In this document: piece by piece, positions 1 to 8,408 of the stretch
Layout: every line of letters begins with the position of its first letter
Numbering within the stretch: position 1 is the first letter of the stretch
The notes under the pieces: model-generated
The model's input: the letters and a program-made list of their open reading frames with translations, nothing else
Told to the model about the DNA's origin: nothing
Database searches by the model: none
Position numbers and translations under genes: made by a program
Source: CAYVSF01 sp046482855
Lineage (GTDB): Bacteria; Bacteroidota; Bacteroidia; Bacteroidales; UBA12077
Reading direction: 5' to 3'
NCBI GenBank assembly: GCA_046482855.1
Contig: JAWOEH010000042.1
Location: 1-28,246, forward strand
Length of the DNA stretch: 28,246 nt

Positions 1-162
1 CGGTCATTTTTTGGCCTGGGAAAACAACTAAATGAAAGTCAGTAGAATAATTTTTCAAATCCCTCACAACAATTGGCTTATTTATCGGTTTCCCTTTCAC
101 AGGCGATGTTTTCGCTATATTTTGTACCTTTATCCCTGCAACAACACAAAACATATATACAG
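1..162. other. Upstream non-coding region
   Basis: No gene is supported here. The reading frame of the next gene is open back to a TTG at 73, but those 30 codons do not look like the start of an envelope protein. A T-rich stretch near 116-124 resembles a -7 promoter element, but no convincing -33 partner is seen. Confidence 0.4.
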
Positions 163-3024
163 ATGAAAAAAATAGGTAAACGCATTATCCAAATTGTCGT
201 ATCAATAGTGGCTTTGCTATTATTGTTAATGCTACTGATACCCGTTGTGTTTAAAGATCAGATACTCACGAAGGTTAAAGAGGAAATTAATTCGCAGGTT
301 GAAGCTACAGTTGCTTTCTCGGATGTGACTTTATCGCTTTTCCGTAGCTTTCCGGATTTCAATCTTGGTCTTCACGATCTTACTGTCATCGGACAGGATA
401 AATTTGCTGGCGATACCCTGGTTGCTTTTGATGCTTTTCGTGTAGAGGTAGATTTATTGAGTGCGCTGAAGGGAAAAGTGCAGGTAGAGGGTATTTTGCT
501 TGATGGCCCCCAAATGCATGCACGTGTGCTTGCCGACAGCTCAGCCAATTGGGATATTGTTACGATGGAGGACACCACGGCAACTCCTGAAAAGCAAGTA
601 GCCGATACCGCGGAAAGTGCTACTACCGATATGCGTATCGCTCTTAAACGATTAGAGATACGCAATGCTTCCGTAGTTTATGATGACGCTGCGTCGGATA
701 TATATGCCCGCCTGAATGACTGGAATCTTTTATTGGCTGGTGATTTTGGTGCCGATTACAGTGATATGGATCTTACTACAACTATTGCTGATATTAACGT
801 GAAAATGGGAGAGGTGCAGTACCTGAAGAACACCTCCTTCTCTTTCGATACCAGATTGGGAGCTGATTTGGAAGAGATGGCTTTTCAACTAAAGGAGAAT
901 ACATTAATGCTTAATGACCTGAGTTTAGCCTTTTCGGGTGAGGTGGCTATGCCCGGGGAAGATATAGCTATTCAGCTGGACTTTGCCACTACCAATACTT
1001 CTTTTAAATCTTTATTATCAATGGTACCGGCTGTTTATATGCAGGGGTATGAAGATCTTCAAACTTCCGGAACACTGAAGTTGAAAGGCGCCATACAAGG
1101 TGTTTACAATGCTGAAAAGGAACTTTTGCCTTCGGCAAAGATCCAATTAGCTGTGGATAAAGGACGTATCCAGTATCCGGATTTGCCCAAAAGCATTGAA
1201 AATATAGCCCTTGATCTTCAAGTTCAGATGGATGGTGAAGAGTTAGACAAAACTACTGTAGCATTGTCCAAATTTCATTTCGAATTGGGTTCCAATCCTT
1301 TCGATCTTTACGCACATATATCAACGCCCGTATCCGACCCGGGGATTCGTGCCGGAATGAAAGGCACGCTGGTGTTGCAAACTCTTTCCGAAGCCCTGCC
1401 TCTGGATGAGATGGAATTAGAAGGAACGCTTCAGGCCGATGTGAAGATGAATGGACAGCTATCCACGTTGGAAGCGGAAAATTATGAATCGTTTGATGCA
1501 ACAGGAGAACTTTTACTAAGTGATTTTGTGTTGAATATGGCGGACTTGCCTGGTGCATTGCGGATTTCAGAAGCCGACTTGACCTTTAGCCCACAATTTC
1601 TGGCTGTGAATTCCTTTGACGGTAGCATGGGAGAGAGCGACTTCTTTCTGAAAGGTAGGGTAGAACAGTATATTGGTTATGTACTTTCGGATGCCACGCT
1701 ACGTGCCGATTTTTCCATGGGATCCAAATACTTCAATACAAACCCCTTCCTGACTTTGAGCGAGGAGGGAGAGACGGATATCGACCAACCGGCAGAGGAG
1801 GCAGAAGAGATAACCGGCAGCGACACAATGGCTGTTAGCGCTGTGCAAGTACCCGGAAATCTAGATGTGAAACTTACTTGTACAATTGACAAGTTACTCT
1901 ATGATAAACTGGAAGTAACGGATCTTTCCGGTACCGTATTGATAAAAGATGAACAAGTGCATCTGGATGAGTTGAATATGAATTTGTTAGATGGTACTGT
2001 CGGGGTGAATGGTGTATATGATACCCAGGATCATAATCAACCTACAGCCACGATGAGGTTGGATGTAAAAAACATGAATATTCAGACAGCTGTACAGTCC
2101 TTTAGTATGTTGGATACTTTGGCACCTGTTCTTCGTCAGTGCGATGGCAATATATCGTTAAATTTGGAGTATAGCAGTCTGTTGAATGTTGAAATGAGTC
2201 CTGTGCTCAACTCTGTAAATGGTTACGGGCGATTACAATCGGATAATTTACAACTGGTAAATAATAGTACTTATAATAAGATGACAAATCTTCTGAAATT
2301 GGGTGATAAACTCGATAACCAATTTAAGGATGTAAACATTAGTTTTTCTATTCAAAATGGGCGCATTATTGTTGAACCTTTTGATGTAGAAGTGGGAGAT
2401 GTGATGATGGTTGTTGGGGGCTCGCATGGGTTGGATCAAACCATGGATTATGACTTGAATATGCAAATTCCGCGTCAATATGTGGGTACAGCTGCTAATG
2501 ATGCTTTGGAGGGACTATTGGAAAAGGCCGCTGAAAAGGGTGTGAATGTTGATGTAGGCAATACCATTCCCGTTAAAGCACGTATTTATGGCAATATGGA
2601 AGATCCTCAAATAGGCTTAAACTATGGAGAGGCATCGGGAAAAGCAAAGCAAGATTTGAAGCAAAAGGTGAATGACGAATTGAACAAACAGAAGGAGCAA
2701 GCAGAAGCGAAAGCCCGTGAAGAAGCCGAGAAGAAAGCACAGGCATTGATTGATGATGCCGAAGCCGAGGCGACCAGGATCAAGAAAGAGGCGCGTGAAG
2801 CAGCCGACAAGGTGTTAAAAGAAGCCGAGGCCGAGGCGAATAAGCTAGTGGAAAAAGCAGCAAAAGAGGGCATGCTGGCTAAGATAGCAGCAGAAAAAGC
2901 TGCAGAAGCCGCAAAAAAGGAAGCCCGCAAACAAGCCGATAATCTCATAAAAAAGGCCGACGAGAAAGCCGATAAAATTGTTGAGGACGCGCGAAAAAGA
3001 GCTGCTGCAATTCGTGAAGAATAG
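163..3024 (+). CDS. AsmA-family envelope protein with long C-terminal coiled coil
   Basis: A large (953-residue) AsmA-like protein. The ATG at 163 is preferred over the upstream TTG because it places a Lys-rich start and one hydrophobic segment (about residues 9-28) at the N-terminus, the usual single inner-membrane anchor of AsmA proteins. The body (about 30-820) is beta-rich with the family's recurring pattern of short amphipathic strands and an AsmA C-terminal-type domain. AsmA/TamB-like proteins span the periplasm and are linked to lipid transport and outer-membrane homeostasis; that role is inferred here from family knowledge. The last ~132 residues (822-953) are almost entirely Ala/Glu/Lys/Arg and should form a long charged helix or coiled coil, resembling ATP-synthase b-type stalks. 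No partner gene is adjacent. A terminator follows closely. Confidence 0.85.
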   Translation: MKKIGKRIIQIVVSIVALLLLLMLLIPVVFKDQILTKVKEEINSQVEATVAFSDVTLSLFRSFPDFNLGLHDLTVIGQDKFAGDTLVAFDAFRVEVDLLSALKGKVQVEGILLDGPQMHARVLADSSANWDIVTMEDTTATPEKQVADTAESATTDMRIALKRLEIRNASVVYDDAASDIYARLNDWNLLLAGDFGADYSDMDLTTTIADINVKMGEVQYLKNTSFSFDTRLGADLEEMAFQLKENTLMLNDLSLAFSGEVAMPGEDIAIQLDFATTNTSFKSLLSMVPAVYMQGYEDLQTSGTLKLKGAIQGVYNAEKELLPSAKIQLAVDKGRIQYPDLPKSIENIALDLQVQMDGEELDKTTVALSKFHFELGSNPFDLYAHISTPVSDPGIRAGMKGTLVLQTLSEALPLDEMELEGTLQADVKMNGQLSTLEAENYESFDATGELLLSDFVLNMADLPGALRISEADLTFSPQFLAVNSFDGSMGESDFFLKGRVEQYIGYVLSDATLRADFSMGSKYFNTNPFLTLSEEGETDIDQPAEEAEEITGSDTMAVSAVQVPGNLDVKLTCTIDKLLYDKLEVTDLSGTVLIKDEQVHLDELNMNLLDGTVGVNGVYDTQDHNQPTATMRLDVKNMNIQTAVQSFSMLDTLAPVLRQCDGNISLNLEYSSLLNVEMSPVLNSVNGYGRLQSDNLQLVNNSTYNKMTNLLKLGDKLDNQFKDVNISFSIQNGRIIVEPFDVEVGDVMMVVGGSHGLDQTMDYDLNMQIPRQYVGTAANDALEGLLEKAAEKGVNVDVGNTIPVKARIYGNMEDPQIGLNYGEASGKAKQDLKQKVNDELNKQKEQAEAKAREEAEKKAQALIDDAEAEATRIKKEAREAADKVLKEAEAEANKLVEKAAKEGMLAKIAAEKAAEAAKKEARKQADNLIKKADEKADKIVEDARKRAAAIREE

Positions 3025-3050
3025 AATAGTGGAAATATAACCGCATAAGG

Positions 3051-3084
3051 CAAAGCCATCCCATTGGGGTGGCTTTTGCTTTTC
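3051..3084 (+). terminator. Intrinsic terminator of the AsmA-like gene
   Basis: An 11-bp stem (3052-3062 with 3066-3076, one G-T pair) has a 3-nt loop and is followed by a T-rich run. It sits 27 nt after the stop codon at 3024 in the right orientation. Confidence 0.7.
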
Positions 3085-3472
3085 CTCATTTTTATAGTAT
3101 CGAAGCAAGCTCTTTTGTATTTTCCTATCCCATTGTACGAGAAATGCGAGTGTAACCGCTTAGTCCGAATTATTTGTAAATTATTCCTGTTGCCGTCAGC
3201 AATAAAGCAGAATGCCTGTCCGCAATGAAACGGAACAGGTGTCCGGATTGCTATGGAATATGCCGATATCGATTGGTATTGAGTAAAAGCAGGCTCAGCT
3301 CTCTGTTGGTCAGGGCAAATTATGCTGCTTATTTTGAGAGGAACTGATGCTGATTGTGCGTGTCGTTTGGGGGGAGGAGGGGCTATATTGTAGGCATTCA
3401 TTGGGAAGCGAATGAACTATGATCTGTAGTTTACCTGATGTGAATGCTTTTTACAAGTATGTACGTACAAAA
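3085..3472. other. Intergenic region without a supported gene
   Basis: About 390 bases between the AsmA-like gene and the terminator of the SusC/SusD unit. The long reverse-strand reading frame that crosses it is an antisense shadow of the Lys/Glu/Ala-rich tail. No RNA gene or convincing promoter was recognised. Confidence 0.5.
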
Positions 3473-3497
3473 ATGCCCCGCCAAAATGGCGGGGCAT
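3473..3497 (-). terminator. Intrinsic terminator of the susC-susD operon
   Basis: A perfect 11-bp GC-rich stem (3473-3483 with 3487-3497) has a 3-nt loop. Read on the minus strand it is followed by a run of five T residues. It lies about 65 nt beyond the SusD stop codon. Confidence 0.85.
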
Positions 3498-3520
3498 ACC
3501 TAATTAAACCTATGAAAAAA

Positions 3521-3559
3521 CTATCAATAAAGGTTGATAGATTGAGGTAAGACCTCAAT
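3521..3559 (-). repeat. Two small hairpins between susD and its terminator
   Basis: Two adjacent inverted repeats: 3521-3527 with 3534-3540 (7 bp), and 3541-3547 with 3553-3559 (7 bp). With the terminator at 3473-3497 they give three consecutive hairpins at the 3' end of the SusC/SusD message. A role in mRNA 3'-end protection is an inference only. Confidence 0.5.
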
Positions 3560-3562
3560 TTT

Positions 3563-4999
3563 TTACTCTCCGTATTCGGGATTTTGATTTATCTCTTTGT
3601 TTGTATTTAACTCAGCTCTAGGAATTGGGAGAACTACCTGATAATGATCCCAGTTTACTGACTCAGGAGCTCCCCACAGGAAGTCAGAAGTTCTATCAAT
3701 TGTACCTCCATTTCTTAAGATATCATAGAAACGTTGTCCTTCACCAACCAATTCTTTGCGACGCTCCATTAGAACAATATCTTTTGTTATTGTTGTAACG
3801 TCAAGAGAATCTTTTACATCATATCGATTCTCGATAAGTGTATTTAGATATTTTACTGCTTTGGCTTTGTCTACTGTTAATGCAGCTTCAGCAGCATTAA
3901 GATACACTTCAGGAAGTCTGATTAAAGGAACATTATTTACGCGAGTTCCTGCATCTCCAATCCCAGGAAACTTTTTAAGATATCCAACAATTTCTTCAGA
4001 ATCTTCAGCTTTATCAAGATCTATAGAATCAATGATTGAATTCCTAATATCTTTTTCATTTGCAAAAACTAGTTGCATATACTCAACATCTAAACCCATT
4101 GCCGCATAGCCTTCGGGATCCCATAAGTAACCAATGGCTTCCCTATCTGCATTGTCTGTTGTTGTATTTACTATGCTGAAAATAGATTCAGTACTAAACT
4201 CTTTAGACCATGAAGTAGCATAATTTTTTCGACCAACGAAAGAGTACATTTCTGAATCAATTACCATCTCTGCATACTTTAATGCATTGGCATCATCTCC
4301 TTTGTACAAATATACTCTACTCAATAAGGCTTGGGCTGCATGCAGATTAATAAAACCATTATTAACAGCAGAAGAAATCATATTGTTATCAACAACCATT
4401 TTTAAGTCTTCAATAATGGCCTCATAACATTCTTTCACAGTTGAACGCTTGGCTTTGTATGTGAAATCTACTTTAGACTTAATAATAGGAGCTCCAAGGG
4501 ACTCGCCATTATCCTTTGCATAAGGATAGCCATATAAACGAGTCAGATCAAAGTGAATGAGAGCTCTAAGTGCTAAAGCCTGGCCTTTGATACTGGCTTT
4601 TTTGTCTTCGGTTTCACCATCTTGTAACTTTAAATTGTCAATTTGTAATAGAATATTATTTGTTAATTTAAGAGCTTTCAAGGGTTGACTCCAAAGACCA
4701 GATGGGTTTGCATCTGTTGTATAAGAGTATCTGAATGCGTTTACGTTTCTTTTGCTACGTGATGTTGAACGGATATCATCAGCTCTGAGGTCTCCCCATG
4801 CGAACATGTCAGCACCGTAATATTCTTCATCTTGAAGGTTAGAATAAACCCCATTCAAGGCAACTTGAGCATCAAATAGCGTAGAGATTGCGCCTTCAGT
4901 GTCAGTTGATGTACTGGGCTTTGTATCCAGCCAGTCTTCACTACATGATGTTCCTATAACTAACATTAGTAATAGGACAATTATTGTATTTTTTCTCAT
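3563..4999 (-). CDS. SusD/RagB-family outer-membrane nutrient-binding lipoprotein
   Basis: A 478-residue SusD homologue. SusD proteins are surface lipoproteins that form a lid on the SusC barrel and bind glycans or other nutrients. The start at 4999 is chosen over an in-frame ATG 33 nt upstream because it gives a clean lipoprotein signal peptide: Met-Arg-Lys, a hydrophobic core, then the lipobox GTSC with the acylated cysteine at residue 19. The alpha-helical TPR-like body has typical SusD phrases, for example the ALRALIHFDLTRLYGYPYA region and the C-terminal ERRKELVGEGQRFYDILRNG region. It starts 45 nt after the SusC stop and is surely co-transcribed. Substrate is unknown: no glycoside hydrolase, sulfatase, peptidase or dedicated regulator is in the window. 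Confidence 0.95.
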   Translation of the reverse strand: MRKNTIIVLLLMLVIGTSCSEDWLDTKPSTSTDTEGAISTLFDAQVALNGVYSNLQDEEYYGADMFAWGDLRADDIRSTSRSKRNVNAFRYSYTTDANPSGLWSQPLKALKLTNNILLQIDNLKLQDGETEDKKASIKGQALALRALIHFDLTRLYGYPYAKDNGESLGAPIIKSKVDFTYKAKRSTVKECYEAIIEDLKMVVDNNMISSAVNNGFINLHAAQALLSRVYLYKGDDANALKYAEMVIDSEMYSFVGRKNYATSWSKEFSTESIFSIVNTTTDNADREAIGYLWDPEGYAAMGLDVEYMQLVFANEKDIRNSIIDSIDLDKAEDSEEIVGYLKKFPGIGDAGTRVNNVPLIRLPEVYLNAAEAALTVDKAKAVKYLNTLIENRYDVKDSLDVTTITKDIVLMERRKELVGEGQRFYDILRNGGTIDRTSDFLWGAPESVNWDHYQVVLPIPRAELNTNKEINQNPEYGE

Positions 5000-5044
5000 A
5001 ATGTTATCTTTATTGTTTTTGAATTTTTGCATTAACTTCCTTTA

Positions 5045-8041
5045 TTAGAAGTTTAATTCAATACCAAAAGTCACTGTTTTTACTGGTGGAGTTGACCAGC
5101 CATATGTTCCATTGGGTGATACTTCAGGATCGTAACCATCGTAGGCAGCCCATGTAAATAGATTAGTTGCAGCCATAAAAAGGCGAACATTTGATAAGTT
5201 TGCACGGTTTACGATTTCCTCGGGCAGATTGTAACCAAGTGACAGGTTTTTCAATCTTAGGTAATCTGCATCATGAAGCCTTCTGTCAGAATTGTAGTTA
5301 GAGTTCGTACTATTTCCGATAACGTAACGTGGGACATCTGTTTTGTCTCCAACTTTTTGCCATCTATCTAATTGACTCTCTCTGATTGGGCCATAAAACA
5401 TTGCTCCATCATTTTGCGTTGTGTATGAGGTTGCGTCATATGTTTTACCGCCAACCTTAAAGTATAGCATAAATGAAAGGTCAAATCCTTTGTAGCTTAT
5501 ATTGTTATTGAATGATCCATAAAAGTCAGGATCGGCTACGCCTACAATTCTTTTTGGAGCTTTAGATGTTTGGGTTGTAATATCTCCATCTGCATTAAGC
5601 CATTGTGCATGACCTGTTTGTGAATTAACACCTGCATATTTTCTCAGGAAGAATGAATTTATTGATTCTCCTTCTCTGTAGATATAAGGGAAATCTACAA
5701 TGTCTTCACCTTTATATAATTCAGTCACTTCGTTGGTGAAGTGAGAAATGTTTAAGTTAGATGTCCAAACAAAGTCTGCAGTTCTGATATTTTGCGTATT
5801 GATATTGATTTCAACTCCTCTGTTCTTTATTTCTCCAATGTTTTGAAGCATTGTGCTAAAACCAGTACCTTTTGATAAGGGTACATCCAAGAGAAGGTCT
5901 GAAGTAGTACGTTGGAAATATTCCATTTCTAAGGTTACGTTTTGGAATATTTTGATTTCAGTACCGATGTTTAGGCTTTTACTTTTTTCCCATGTCAACT
6001 CGGGATTGGCAATGTTTGCTTGTGCTGAACCAGGAAGTTCTGCATAGCTGTCATTGAAATTGTAAAGTCCCATATAGTCATACCAACCACTAGGTAATGT
6101 ACCGTTTGTACCATATGACGCCCTTAACTTCCAATCGTTAAGCCAAGTTACAGATTGGAGGAATTTTTCCTCAGAAACTCTCCAGGATGCGGACACTGAA
6201 TAGAAATCTGCCCATCGGTTTTCTGGGCTGAGACGAGAGCTTCCATCTCTTCTATAACTAAGTGAAAGATAGTAACGATTCATGTAGTTATAGTTGGCTC
6301 TTGATAGAACAGACATCATTCTATCTTCTGAAAAGCTATTATAGGCAGTAAGTGGCTTTGCAGCAATACCAACAGCTGTTAGAGTTTCACTCGGATATCC
6401 ACTAGCTTCTGTTAATGTGTATTCACTGTAGTTACTTTCAACTTCATAACCTGCTAAAATGTCAATATTGTGATCATCGTTTAATGAAGTTGAATAGTTT
6501 AATGTAGTTGAACTGGTAACGCCTCGCCAGATATTGTGACGTTTATCGCCAAAGCCATTATGAGTTTCTCCGTCATTAGATTTGGGTGACCAATATCTAT
6601 TATCATCGCTGAAAATTAGATCTAAACCGAAAGTAGTTTTAGCTGTAAGACCGTCCATTATTTCCGCACTTAAGAATGCATTTGACATTGAACGATAGTT
6701 CTTGTTTCTTTGCATATTCAACCCTTGGTCCTTTACAAGATTAGGTTTTGAATCTGGAATTTCCGTGTAGAAAGAGCCATCTTCATTATAAATTGGAATA
6801 GTTGGGCCTAAATAAGAACGAGTTGCATAGAATGGATTAACATAGAAACCTCCGTCATCAGGAATTGTGTTTTGGATAGAATGAGTTAACATGGTATTTG
6901 CACCCATTTCAATTGCATCCGTGATGTTATGATTTAATCGAATTCTTCCGCTAAATCTTTCAAAATCAGAATTCTCCAACACGCCTTCTTCGTCTAAATA
7001 GCCAAAAGAAGCATGATATGTTGTTTGTTCTGACCCTCCAGAGGCACTAACTTGGTAGTTCTTTTTTACTCCTGTGCGGAATAATTTGTCTTGCCAATCT
7101 GAGTAGTTCCCATCAAGTGGAGCAATATACCCGATATTATTATCGGCGTATGCAGTTGCATCAGCTTCACTATTTCCATCATCGATGGCACTATTGTATA
7201 GGCCTTCCCACTTAAGTTCTCTTTCCTTTTCACCACTTACAGTCTCAACGTTGTCTGTTGCAAAATCAGAGAACCCCCATTCGGCTTTGGCTTTAAATTT
7301 TGTTTCTCCTGATTTCCCCTTTTTGGTGGTGATTAAAATAACTCCATTTGCAGCTCTGGAGCCATAAAGCGATGCAGCTGCAGCATCTTTTAAAACTGAA
7401 ATGTTAGCAATGTCACTTGGGTTGATAGTTGCCAAGGCATTGGAACTACTTGAGCTAAATGAACCAAGGTCGTCATTTGTTACAGGCACTCCATCAATTA
7501 CAATAAGCGGTTCATTAGAAGCATTGAATGAGCCGACTCCACGAATTCTAATTTGCCCGGTTGAACCTGGTTGGCCACTACTGCTTCCTACCTGTAATCC
7601 TGGAACGGTACCCATTATAGCTTGGTCTACAGAAGATACGGGCACGTTTTCAATCTGCTCCGATTTTAATGTTGAAGCTGAACCGGTAAAGGACTGTTTT
7701 TTAGTTGTACCATAAGCGACAACAATAACTTCATCCATCTCTAAGGCTGCTGGCTCAAGAGTTACATCAATAACTGACTGTCCTCCAATAGCCACTTCTT
7801 TATCTTGCATGCCCACAGAGCTAAAGACTAATGTTTCTGAGCCTTGTGGTACTGTAAGTGTGTACTTACCGTCAATGTTTGTTGCTGTCCCCACTGTTTG
7901 GTTTCCCTTTACATAAATGGAAACACCGGGTAATGGCAAGTTGTCTTCAGAGCTGGTAACCGTACCGGTTATTTTTTGCTGGGCCTGAACGACAAACCCA
8001 ACCAGCACGAAGAATGCAAGTAAAAGTGTTTTTTGTCTCAT
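5045..8041 (-). CDS. SusC/RagA-family TonB-linked outer-membrane transporter
   Basis: A 998-residue SusC homologue that, with the downstream SusD, imports a large nutrient energised by TonB-ExbBD. The ATG at 8041 is preferred over the ATG at 8086 because the sequence from 8041 is a standard signal peptide (residues 1-20, cleavage after VQA). In order there are a carboxypeptidase-regulatory-like domain (about 23-97), the conserved segment EVIVVAYG (about 104-111), the plug (about 117-240, with IRIRGVGS and PLIVIDGVP) and a 22-strand-type barrel ending in the aromatic C-terminus LNF. Length is at the usual ~1000 residues. No N-terminal signalling extension, sigma factor or anti-sigma factor is present, so regulation is probably not of the FecIR type. 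A promoter-like sequence lies about 40-75 nt upstream. Confidence 0.95.
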   Translation of the reverse strand: MRQKTLLLAFFVLVGFVVQAQQKITGTVTSSEDNLPLPGVSIYVKGNQTVGTATNIDGKYTLTVPQGSETLVFSSVGMQDKEVAIGGQSVIDVTLEPAALEMDEVIVVAYGTTKKQSFTGSASTLKSEQIENVPVSSVDQAIMGTVPGLQVGSSSGQPGSTGQIRIRGVGSFNASNEPLIVIDGVPVTNDDLGSFSSSSSNALATINPSDIANISVLKDAAAASLYGSRAANGVILITTKKGKSGETKFKAKAEWGFSDFATDNVETVSGEKERELKWEGLYNSAIDDGNSEADATAYADNNIGYIAPLDGNYSDWQDKLFRTGVKKNYQVSASGGSEQTTYHASFGYLDEEGVLENSDFERFSGRIRLNHNITDAIEMGANTMLTHSIQNTIPDDGGFYVNPFYATRSYLGPTIPIYNEDGSFYTEIPDSKPNLVKDQGLNMQRNKNYRSMSNAFLSAEIMDGLTAKTTFGLDLIFSDDNRYWSPKSNDGETHNGFGDKRHNIWRGVTSSTTLNYSTSLNDDHNIDILAGYEVESNYSEYTLTEASGYPSETLTAVGIAAKPLTAYNSFSEDRMMSVLSRANYNYMNRYYLSLSYRRDGSSRLSPENRWADFYSVSASWRVSEEKFLQSVTWLNDWKLRASYGTNGTLPSGWYDYMGLYNFNDSYAELPGSAQANIANPELTWEKSKSLNIGTEIKIFQNVTLEMEYFQRTTSDLLLDVPLSKGTGFSTMLQNIGEIKNRGVEININTQNIRTADFVWTSNLNISHFTNEVTELYKGEDIVDFPYIYREGESINSFFLRKYAGVNSQTGHAQWLNADGDITTQTSKAPKRIVGVADPDFYGSFNNNISYKGFDLSFMLYFKVGGKTYDATSYTTQNDGAMFYGPIRESQLDRWQKVGDKTDVPRYVIGNSTNSNYNSDRRLHDADYLRLKNLSLGYNLPEEIVNRANLSNVRLFMAATNLFTWAAYDGYDPEVSPNGTYGWSTPPVKTVTFGIELNF

Positions 8042-8083
8042 AAACTTAAATTTAGGTTTAAAATGATAAAATAGATCGTACGG

Positions 8084-8115
8084 CAAACATAGGAAAAATT
8101 TGTTCTGAAATCATA
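8084..8115 (-). promoter_or_regulatory. Candidate Bacteroidota promoter for susC-susD
   Basis: On the minus strand a perfect -7 element TATGTTTG (8084-8091) follows a TATG (8112-8115, consensus TTTG) at 20-nt spacing. Predicted initiation near 8077 would give a 5' leader of about 36 nt. Confidence 0.5.
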
Positions 8116-8408
8116 GACTTATGATTAGGTAAGGAATTCAGCGGGTATGTTGTAGAAAATGTAAGGAGATAAGGGGTTGAAATGCAGAAGACTAAAATGG
8201 GCGATGCCCGGGGGTGAAACAAGGCATGTTTCGTAACATTGATGGTGGTTATTGAAACGGCAGCCTTTTTATTAAAGCGCGTGGGTGTTGCTTTTGACGA
8301 GGGAATGGAGGGTGATTCTATCCCATTGTGAATTAGTATACTCTGGCTGTTCTGTTTGTTGCAGGTTTTTGGCAAAGCCAATAACAGATGTTTGGAGTTG
8401 AAAACGGA
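8116..8408. other. Intergenic region upstream of the SusC promoter
   Basis: Nearly 300 bases between the kinase stop codon and the SusC promoter. No gene, terminator or repeat is convincing here. Confidence 0.4.

Noticed and set aside
2622..3401. Long reverse-strand reading frame (259 codons) at the end of the AsmA-like gene
   Set aside because: It is antisense to the Lys/Glu/Ala-rich tail, whose composition removes stop codons on the other strand. The product is Ser/Ala-rich and unlike a protein, and it runs through the terminator.
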